Of a stretch of 21,864 bases of DNA, positions 7,921 to 14,201 are shown piece by piece. The notes under the pieces are model-generated. The model made no database searches, was not told where the DNA came from, and worked only from the letters and a program-made list of their open reading frames with translations. Origin of the DNA: a virus; the IMG/VR virus record IMGVR_UViG_3300035701_000332, positions 1 to 21,864 of that record; one strand, 5' to 3'. Numbering within the stretch: the stretch's first letter is position 1; the number at the start of each line of letters is the position of its first letter. A program made the translations under genes and the position numbers.

Positions 7921-8514
7921 ATGATAAAATTCAATACGCAATGGTTTTCTGTATTCATAATATTAGTACTAGTGATTTTATTAGTACTGCAGAGATCGTG
8001 TACCAAACCTAGTATTAACGACCACCCTATTATTGTAACTACTATCGATACTCTTTTGGTACCAGGAAAAGATAGTATTGTTTATAAACCAAAGCCATAC
8101 AAAGTAATATACAGAGATACAATTGAAATTCCTTCAAAAGTTGATACATCTGCTATTCTTAAAGATTACTTTGCTAAAGTTTCATATAATGATACTATAA
8201 AGGTAGGGGAGTACGGGTATATATTATTACAAGATACAATAACAGAAAATAGAATTGCTTCAAGACAAAAAATTGATAAATTTAGTATTCCGGTAATTAC
8301 CACAACAACAACCATAACAAATCCCCCTCTTAAAACAACACAACTATACATTGGTCCTGAAATAGCAGGAAATGCTACCTATCCAATTAATTATTTTGGA
8401 GGTAATATTGTATTAAAAACAAAACAAGATCAAATGTACAACGCTGGAATAGGAATATCAAATGGAGGAACCACATTTAAAATAGGGATGGCATGGAAGA
8501 TCAAAATCAAGTAA
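7921..8514 (+). CDS. Membrane-anchored protein with beta-rich C-terminus
   Basis: A 197-residue protein. Residues 8-25 form one hydrophobic segment (WFSVFIILVLVILLVLQ) followed by R-S-C, so it is a single-pass membrane protein or, less likely, a lipoprotein with the Cys near residue 27. The middle is rich in DT/Thr/Ile pairs (DTLLVPG, RDTIEIPS, DYFAK, DTITENRIASR). From memory this pattern is frequent in small envelope proteins of Bacteroidetes phages and prophages, which I could not check. The last 60 residues alternate Gly and hydrophobics like short outer-membrane strands. Its end overlaps the terminase start by 22 bases. Possible roles are cell-envelope disruption (spanin-like) or exclusion; neither is shown by a motif. 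Confidence 0.75.
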   Translation: MIKFNTQWFSVFIILVLVILLVLQRSCTKPSINDHPIIVTTIDTLLVPGKDSIVYKPKPYKVIYRDTIEIPSKVDTSAILKDYFAKVSYNDTIKVGEYGYILLQDTITENRIASRQKIDKFSIPVITTTTTITNPPLKTTQLYIGPEIAGNATYPINYFGGNIVLKTKQDQMYNAGIGISNGGTTFKIGMAWKIKIK

Positions 8515-10097
8515 CTCAACAGTCTATAAAAGAGACTATAAAATTAGAGTTTATTAGATGCGGTCAAGATTCAGTATACTTTATAAAGAAGTATGTTATG
8601 ATTCAACATCCTATTAGAGGACGTATTCCTTTTGACCTGTTTGTATTTCAAGAAAAAGTATTAAATTTATTTGAACCGCATCAGTATTTAATCGTTAATA
8701 AATCTAGACAGTTAGGTATATCAACATTAGTAGCTGCGTATTCATTATGGTTAATGATATTTCATACAGATAAAAACATACTTGTTGTTGCTACTAAACA
8801 AGATACAGCAAAAAACTTAGTTACTAAGATTTCATTTGCATATGAAAATCTTCCATCTTGGATGAAAAAGATGGCACCCACAGAGTTTAATAACAAATTA
8901 AGTATGAGATTTATGAATGGATCTCAAATTAAAGCTGTAGCCGCAGCCACTGATGCAGGACGTTCTGAGGGTGCTTCTTTATTAGTACTAGATGAAGCAG
9001 CGTTTATTGATAATATTGAAACAATATTTACTGCTGCACAGCCTACTCTTTCTACTGGCGGTAAATGTATTGCAATTTCAACCCCTAATGGTACTGGTAA
9101 TTGGTTTCATAAAGAATTTACAAAAGGTGAAACTGGAGAAGGGAAATTCGTATCAGTAAGATTACCGTGGACAATACACCCAGAAAGAAATGAACATTGG
9201 AGAAAAGAACAAAATCAAATATTAGGTATTAGACAAGCAGCCCAGGAATGCGATTGTGACTTCACAACATCTGGTGCTACTGTAATAGAACCAGACGTAA
9301 TAAAATGGTATGACCAAAATATAAAACCTCCAATTGAAAAGAGGTTTATAGATCAAAATTTATGGATATGGAAATATCCTGAACCTCATAAAATTTACGT
9401 TACTATTGTTGATACAGCTAGGGGGGATGGGAATGACTATTCAACAATACAAATAATGGATGCTGAAACATGCGAACAGGTAGCTGAGTATAAAGGGCAA
9501 TTAGATACAAGAGATTTTGGTAATTTAGCTGTTAATGTTGCAACTGAATATAATGATTCATTACTTGTAATTGAAAATACAAACGTAGGATGGGATGTTG
9601 TTCAAACAGCTCTTGCGAGAGAATATAGAAATTTATATTACTCTCCTAGAACAGAAGCTGCAATGACAAACATTGAAGTGTACTTAAATAGATACGATAA
9701 AGGAGATGGAATGGTACCTGGGTTTTCTAACTCAACTAGAACCAGGCCTCTTGTAATTTCTAAATATACTTCTTACATGCATGAAAAATCATGTACTATT
9801 AATTCAAAAAGATTAATGGATGAAACTAAAACATTTATTTGGAGAAATGGCAAAGCACAAGCTTTAGAAACATATAACGACGATTTAATAATGGCTTGGG
9901 GTATTGGATTGTTTTTAAGAGACACCACTTTAAGGTATCGACAAACAGCTATGGATTTATCGAGAACAGCACTAGATAACATTCAATCTTCAAATTTGAT
10001 ACTAAAAGAGAAGCAATATACAAGGTATGATAAGGGGGATGGATGGGAAATGCAAGATCCTTACGGAAATACACTAGATTTAAAATGGTTACTGTAA
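8493..10097 (+). CDS. 17: Terminase large subunit (T4 gp17-like DNA-packaging motor)
   Basis: A 534-residue protein that translocates DNA into the prohead with its N-terminal ATPase and cuts the concatemer with its C-terminal nuclease. Visible motifs: Walker A-like SRQLGIST (71-78), Walker B LLVLDEA (163-169; D167, E168), coupling motif STPNGTGN (196-203), and RNase H-like nuclease acidic residues at D307 (VDTARGDGNDY), E361 (VIENTN) and D463/D464 (NDDLIMA). T4 gp17 has SRQLGKTT at the first motif; here Lys is replaced by Ile, as in deviant Walker A forms with the basic residue earlier (K70 or R72). It is shorter than T4 gp17 (610 residues). The conserved N-terminal part (IRCGQDSVYF...IQHP) supports the ATG at 8493 despite the 22-base overlap. 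It is followed directly by the portal gene, its docking partner. Confidence 0.95.
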   Translation: MEDQNQVTQQSIKETIKLEFIRCGQDSVYFIKKYVMIQHPIRGRIPFDLFVFQEKVLNLFEPHQYLIVNKSRQLGISTLVAAYSLWLMIFHTDKNILVVATKQDTAKNLVTKISFAYENLPSWMKKMAPTEFNNKLSMRFMNGSQIKAVAAATDAGRSEGASLLVLDEAAFIDNIETIFTAAQPTLSTGGKCIAISTPNGTGNWFHKEFTKGETGEGKFVSVRLPWTIHPERNEHWRKEQNQILGIRQAAQECDCDFTTSGATVIEPDVIKWYDQNIKPPIEKRFIDQNLWIWKYPEPHKIYVTIVDTARGDGNDYSTIQIMDAETCEQVAEYKGQLDTRDFGNLAVNVATEYNDSLLVIENTNVGWDVVQTALAREYRNLYYSPRTEAAMTNIEVYLNRYDKGDGMVPGFSNSTRTRPLVISKYTSYMHEKSCTINSKRLMDETKTFIWRNGKAQALETYNDDLIMAWGIGLFLRDTTLRYRQTAMDLSRTALDNIQSSNLILKEKQYTRYDKGDGWEMQDPYGNTLDLKWLL

Positions 10098-10104
10098 AAA
10101 ACTA

Positions 10105-10114
10105 AATATTTATA
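10105..10114 (+). promoter_or_regulatory. Putative late promoter element (AATATTTATA) before the portal gene
   Basis: Lies in the 29-base gap between terminase and portal, 12 bases before the ATG at 10127. Same element as at the other junctions; function inferred. Confidence 0.5.
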
Positions 10115-10126
10115 ACAAATAGTAAA

Positions 10127-12073
10127 ATGGCTGAGAACACACTTTTTTCGGATTTAAAAAGATTGTTTTCTTCTGACGTAATGATAAGAAACGTTGGAGG
10201 GAACCAATTAAAGGTTATAGACACTGCTAAAATACAGCAAAATGGTGTTCTACAAACAAATGCACTGGTAGATAGGTTTAGAAAGGTATATACAACTTCT
10301 AATGCTTATGCATACAATTATAACAATAATCAAAACTACCAAACACTTAAATTACAACTCTATATCGACTATGAAGGAATGGACACCCATGCTATCATAG
10401 CTTCAGCACTAGATATTCTAGCTGATGAATGTTGTTTAGAGAATGAAGCAGGTGAAATATTACAAATTAGATCTAATGATGAAAATATTCAAAAGATTTT
10501 ATACAACTTATTCTATGATGTATTGAATATTGAATTCAATTTATGGTCATGGGTAAGAAATATGTGTAAGTTTGGTGATTTCTTTTTAAAATTAGAAATT
10601 GCTGAAAAGTTTGGAGTATATAATGTTATTCCTTTTTCACCATATGGTTTGATTAGGGAAGAAGGATTAGATCCAAACAATCCATCATATGTAAGATTTA
10701 GATATGATCCTAACGTAATGACAACTTATAACCAAACAGGATATGCAGCGTTGTTAAATTATGGATTAAAAGATGAAAAAGATTTAACATTTGAAAATTT
10801 TGAAATGGCTCACTTTAGATTAGTAGGTGATGTCAATTTCTTACCATACGGTCGTTCCTATCTTGAACCAGCCCGTAAGACTTTCAAACAATTAGTATTG
10901 CAAGAAGATGCGATGATGATTCATAGAATTGTTAGAGCACCTGAAAGAAGAATTTTCTTTATTAACGTTGGATCTATTCCTCCTAATGAAGTAGAAAATT
11001 ATATGCAAAAGCTCATTTCAAAAATGAAAAGAGTTCCATTTATTGATCCACAAACAGGTCAATACAATTTAAAATACAACGTACAAAACATGCTTGAAGA
11101 CTTCTACATTCCAGTTAGAGGTAATGATACAGCAACAAAGATTGATACTGCAAAAGGATTAGAATATGATGGTATCAGTGACGTTGAATATTTTAGAGAT
11201 TTATTATTTGCAGCTTTACGTATTCCAAAAGCATTCTTAGGATATGAAAAAGATTTAACTGGTAAAGCAACATTAGCTGCAGAAGATATTAGATTTGCAA
11301 GAACGATTAGTCGTTTACAAAAAATTATTATAAGTGAATTAACAAAGATAGCTTTAGTTCATTTATATACACAAGGGTATACAGATGAAACAGTAACAAA
11401 CTTTGAATTATCTTTGACCAACCCTTCAATCATTTATGAACAAGAAAGGATTGCATTGTGGAAAGAAAAAGTAGAACTTGCTTCACAATTAATTGAAAAT
11501 AATTTATTACCTACTGAATGGATTTATGATAATATATTCCAATTTAGTGAAGATAAGTATGATGAATTGAGAGACTTGATTATAGCGGATAAGAGAAGAT
11601 TATTCAGATATAATCAAATTGAAAATGAAGGAAATGATCCATTAGCATCTGGTGAAGCATTTGGAACACCAGGTCAAATTGCTAGTATGTATGGTGGTAA
11701 TAGTAATACTACATCAGGAGCACTTCCAGTAGGATATAATGAGAAAAACCCGAATGAACCAACTCACAAACCAGGTCGCCCTACTGAAAAAATAACTGAC
11801 ACCAATACTGCATTAGATGCATTGGGTGCTGATAGACTAGGAAAGACAGACATAGGTAAAGCAGCTTCTGAAGGAGAAAGCTCTAAAACTATTAAACACA
11901 AGTTTATTGGAGGAAGTCCTCTGGCACTAGAAAATGAAAATAGAGGTACAAAAGAGATGTATTTACGTAATAAATCAATGTTAGAAACAATGAAAGGATT
12001 ACGTCGTAAAACTAAGTTATATGAAGAAGCTTCTTTTATGGACGAATCTAATATTAAAGACGATAACGAGTAA
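10127..12073 (+). CDS. 20: Portal vertex protein (T4 gp20-like)
   Basis: A 648-residue protein expected to form the dodecameric ring at one capsid vertex, through which gp17 pumps DNA and to which the neck binds. T4-family features are the early segment DYEGMDTHAIIASALDILADE (about residues 83-103), the wing region with SPYGLIREEG, and the central stretch with GRSYLEPARKTFKQL followed by RIVRAPERRIFFINVG (about 242-281). Further on, AALRIPKAFLGYEKDLTGKATLA (about 364-386) is a portal hallmark preceding the clip and crown helices. The last 120 residues are polar and probably flexible. The usual length is about 520-570 residues, so this one is long at the C-terminus. The TAA stop lies at 12071-12073, overlapping the next promoter-like element. 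Confidence 0.92.
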   Translation: MAENTLFSDLKRLFSSDVMIRNVGGNQLKVIDTAKIQQNGVLQTNALVDRFRKVYTTSNAYAYNYNNNQNYQTLKLQLYIDYEGMDTHAIIASALDILADECCLENEAGEILQIRSNDENIQKILYNLFYDVLNIEFNLWSWVRNMCKFGDFFLKLEIAEKFGVYNVIPFSPYGLIREEGLDPNNPSYVRFRYDPNVMTTYNQTGYAALLNYGLKDEKDLTFENFEMAHFRLVGDVNFLPYGRSYLEPARKTFKQLVLQEDAMMIHRIVRAPERRIFFINVGSIPPNEVENYMQKLISKMKRVPFIDPQTGQYNLKYNVQNMLEDFYIPVRGNDTATKIDTAKGLEYDGISDVEYFRDLLFAALRIPKAFLGYEKDLTGKATLAAEDIRFARTISRLQKIIISELTKIALVHLYTQGYTDETVTNFELSLTNPSIIYEQERIALWKEKVELASQLIENNLLPTEWIYDNIFQFSEDKYDELRDLIIADKRRLFRYNQIENEGNDPLASGEAFGTPGQIASMYGGNSNTTSGALPVGYNEKNPNEPTHKPGRPTEKITDTNTALDALGADRLGKTDIGKAASEGESSKTIKHKFIGGSPLALENENRGTKEMYLRNKSMLETMKGLRRKTKLYEEASFMDESNIKDDNE

Positions 12074-12081
12074 TATTTATA
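12072..12081 (+). promoter_or_regulatory. Putative late promoter element (AATATTTATA) overlapping the portal stop
   Basis: The element begins inside the portal stop codon and ends only 6 bases before the ATG at 12088. If it is a -10 element, transcripts would start at or next to that ATG, so the small gene would be leaderless or the promoter would serve mainly the 290-residue gene at 12260. The 18-mer at 12071-12088 is identical to 478-495. Confidence 0.45.
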
Positions 12082-12087
12082 ATAGAT

Positions 12088-12258
12088 ATGAAATTTAAAA
12101 ATTGGGTTGATGGGTATAGTAAAGAAAAAAATATAGTATTGGAATATGATGAAAAACATCATTTTGATTTAAACGGAAATTTACTATTGCAAGATAAAAT
12201 AAGACAAGAAGAAATTAAAAGTTATTTGCGTTGTAAATTTATAAGAATAAAAAAATAA
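12088..12258 (+). CDS. Small charged protein directly after the portal (56 aa)
   Basis: A complete 56-codon frame begins ATG AAA TTT AAA AAT TGG and ends TAA at 12256-12258. It fills the space between the portal and the 290-residue gene, leaving one base before the next ATG, which supports it as real. The product is rich in Lys, Glu, Asp and Ile, with W6 and one Cys; it is probably helical with no membrane segment. In T4 the gene right after 20 is 67, a small prohead core protein of 80 residues, so the position suggests a core role. I see no sequence proof of homology. Confidence 0.6.
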   Translation: MKFKNWVDGYSKEKNIVLEYDEKHHFDLNGNLLLQDKIRQEEIKSYLRCKFIRIKK

Positions 12259-12259
12259 T

Positions 12260-13132
12260 ATGGATACCAATATAACCCGCCATTCAAAATATAAAAATAC
12301 AGGCATAGTCTTTGAATTGCTTGTAAGACAGATAACCTCAGATATGATGCGTAATCAAGAATCTGAATCTGTTAGAATTTTAAAGAAATTCTATAATAAA
12401 AAAAGTGAATTGCTTAAAGAGTTAAATCTTTATAAAGTATTATATTCAACAAAAAATCTCAATGAATCTAAAGGAAGTATTATTATAGATACGGTTCTTG
12501 AACAGAGTAAAAAGCTTGATAGAGAAAAACTAAACAAAGAGAAATACAATATAGTTAAGGAAATCAAATTGAAATACAATATTGATGACTTTTTTAAAAA
12601 CAAAGTAAAAGATTATAAAATATATGCATCTATATATACGTTACTTGAAATATATAACAATGCATCATTTAAAAACACCGATCAATTACTAACAAATAAA
12701 ATTAATATTTTAGAACATATTACTTCACCTGAAGTAAAAAGTGTTGATGCAGATATCGACTTCTTTATGAATCAAGATAAAGAAATTAGAATATTATCAT
12801 TTAGAATATTACTTGAAAAATTCAATTCACAGTATCAAAGTTTAATACCTGATCAAAAAATGGTATTAAAAGAGTACATATATAACATATCTGATACAGT
12901 TACTTTGAAAAAATTTTTTAACACTAAGTTTCAAGAAATTAAGAAAGTATTATCTGAATGTATTAATAAGATAGATGATAAAGTAACAAAAATCAAAATA
13001 CAAGAATTGATAGAAGTTATCAAACCTATTTTACCTAATCAATCAATTAAAGATGAACATGCAATCTCATTAATGCATTATTATGAGTTAATAAAAGAAT
13101 TAAAGGTAGTAATTGATGAAAAAGCAAAATAA
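12260..13132 (+). CDS. Uncharacterised helical, lysine-rich protein of the head gene cluster
   Basis: A 290-residue protein, strongly Lys/Ile/Glu/Asn-rich and predicted almost entirely helical. The N-terminus has ITRHSKYKNTGIVFELLVRQI (around residues 4-24, the best-looking conserved part). The rest has leucine/isoleucine-rich helices with no catalytic motif, signal peptide or membrane segment. It starts one base after the 56-residue gene, and its last 17 bases overlap the next small gene. Lying between portal and protease, it sits where T4 keeps genes 67 and 68, but it is much larger than either. A prohead core or assembly role is inferred from position only. Confidence 0.75.
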   Translation: MDTNITRHSKYKNTGIVFELLVRQITSDMMRNQESESVRILKKFYNKKSELLKELNLYKVLYSTKNLNESKGSIIIDTVLEQSKKLDREKLNKEKYNIVKEIKLKYNIDDFFKNKVKDYKIYASIYTLLEIYNNASFKNTDQLLTNKINILEHITSPEVKSVDADIDFFMNQDKEIRILSFRILLEKFNSQYQSLIPDQKMVLKEYIYNISDTVTLKKFFNTKFQEIKKVLSECINKIDDKVTKIKIQELIEVIKPILPNQSIKDEHAISLMHYYELIKELKVVIDEKAK

Positions 13133-13265
13133 ACAATTAACTCCTGAAGAACAAAAACAATTTCATTTGAAATTGCAAGAAGAGATGAGAAAGAAATTAA
13201 CTCAAGAAAAAACCAAAGGGGTTAAATTCCCATCTAAAGCATTTGACTACATAAACATATGGTAA
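13116..13265 (+). CDS. Small overlapping protein (49 aa)
   Basis: A complete 49-codon frame starts with ATG at 13116, inside the end of the 290-residue gene (17-base overlap), and stops with TAA at 13263-13265, inside the start of the 258-residue gene (7-base overlap). Overlap at both ends, filling the whole gap, is the usual signature of a real phage gene. The product is Lys/Gln/Glu-rich: a helical segment with LTPEEQKQFHLKLQEEMRKK (residues 8-27), then a short end with FPSKAFDYINIW. I do not recognise it. Translational coupling to both neighbours is likely. Confidence 0.6.
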   Translation: MKKQNKQLTPEEQKQFHLKLQEEMRKKLTQEKTKGVKFPSKAFDYINIW

Positions 13266-14035
13266 ATAAAAAAGAACAAGTCAAAAAATATTTAGTTAAG
13301 TCAGTTAAAAAAGCACTTAAAGAAAATGTAGTAACAGGTGGTGGTGCTCCTGCTATATCTAATCCTGTTACAACAGGCGGTACTGGAGAAGCTCATCAAG
13401 GTGGAAAAAAAATTAGAGTTAAAAAAAATTTTAAAGAAACTTTTACAAAAGCAATAACAGGTAATCCTAGATTTGCTAAAAATGTAAAAGAAATAAGAAC
13501 TTCATCTTTTAACATCCCTATTGAAAAGTTAGTATCTTGGGCATCTAAAAATGTATTACATGCTAATGTACCTCCATATCCTGAAATTCAAAGATATGCT
13601 GAAGAAAACGATACTACTGTTGAAAATTTAGAGAAGATGTCAAAGTTCTATTTATCAAACATTGAAATGTTCGGACCTAGAAAAGGAGTATATGCTGATG
13701 TATTGAAAGATTTAATTTCAAATATTAAAGAAATAACATTTACGCAGAATTCAATTCATGACAAACCGCCTTTAAATTCTATTAATGAAATAAGATACGG
13801 TCAATTCACAAAACAAAATTCTACTAGAACTCCACGTGAAACTCTTCATAAAGCAATTAAAGAAATTCATAAGAGAGTTAAAGAAGTAAAAAAAATAATG
13901 GAATTTACTTCTAGAATGAAAACAGAATTTAAAGATAGATACTCAGCTCAATATATGGAAAGAACTAATAAGGCATTAAGTTCTTTACAAACAGAATTAG
14001 CTGAATTATATAAGCATTTTAAACAAATTAAGTAA
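13259..14035 (+). CDS. Uncharacterised protein, possible internal or core head protein
   Basis: A 258-residue basic protein of unrecognised family. The first 22 residues are Lys-rich and end ALKE (19-22), followed by NVVTGGGAPAIS and a Gly/Thr-rich linker to about residue 50. This resembles the start of the major capsid protein, where LVTE is followed by AVTTGGG, so a gp21-type cleavage after E22 is possible. Residues 60-160 appear folded, with aromatic and Pro positions (PPYPEIQRYAEEN). The last 70 residues form long charged helices. It overlaps the small genes on both sides, by 7 bases and by 1 base. The coding call is firm; the internal-protein idea is inference. Confidence 0.75.
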   Translation: MVNKKEQVKKYLVKSVKKALKENVVTGGGAPAISNPVTTGGTGEAHQGGKKIRVKKNFKETFTKAITGNPRFAKNVKEIRTSSFNIPIEKLVSWASKNVLHANVPPYPEIQRYAEENDTTVENLEKMSKFYLSNIEMFGPRKGVYADVLKDLISNIKEITFTQNSIHDKPPLNSINEIRYGQFTKQNSTRTPRETLHKAIKEIHKRVKEVKKIMEFTSRMKTEFKDRYSAQYMERTNKALSSLQTELAELYKHFKQIK

Positions 14036-14169
14036 TGGCAACGTCAAAAACAGTGTATTTTATCAAGAGAAACAAAAAGAAGAACAAAGGTGTGCATTCA
14101 AAAAATTCTCAAAGCAGTAATAAAGGATCTAAGAACTACAGTAAGCCTTATGTAGGACAAGGAAGATAA
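14035..14169 (+). CDS. Small very basic protein (44 aa)
   Basis: The ATG at 14035 overlaps the preceding stop by one base (TAATG), and the frame ends TAA at 14167-14169, just before a promoter-like element. The 44 residues carry many Lys/Arg: KRNKKKNKGVHSKNSQ (11-26), then Ser/Asn/Lys-rich sequence and the end KPYVGQGR. The only acidic group is the C-terminal carboxylate. I recall similar short basic proteins ending in a GQGR-like motif in other T4-like phages, but could not verify this. The charge suggests binding to DNA or to the acidic scaffold/core proteins nearby. Confidence 0.65.
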   Translation: MATSKTVYFIKRNKKKNKGVHSKNSQSSNKGSKNYSKPYVGQGR

Positions 14170-14179
14170 GATATTTATA
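14170..14179 (+). promoter_or_regulatory. Putative late promoter element (GATATTTATA)
   Basis: Immediately follows the stop of the 44-residue gene and ends 22 bases before the ATG at 14202. Same recurrent element; it would drive the acidic protein and the prohead protease. Confidence 0.5.
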
Positions 14180-14201
14180 AACATAATAATATAATAATTC
14201 C

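Noticed and set aside
7806-8012. 68-codon + frame bridging two genes
   Set aside because: It lies across the end of one gene and the start of the next in a third frame, with a low-complexity product and no start support.
11764-12162. 132-codon minus-strand frame across the portal end
   Set aside because: Antisense to the portal C-terminus and the small gene, with a hydrophobic low-complexity product typical of reversed AT-rich coding sequence.
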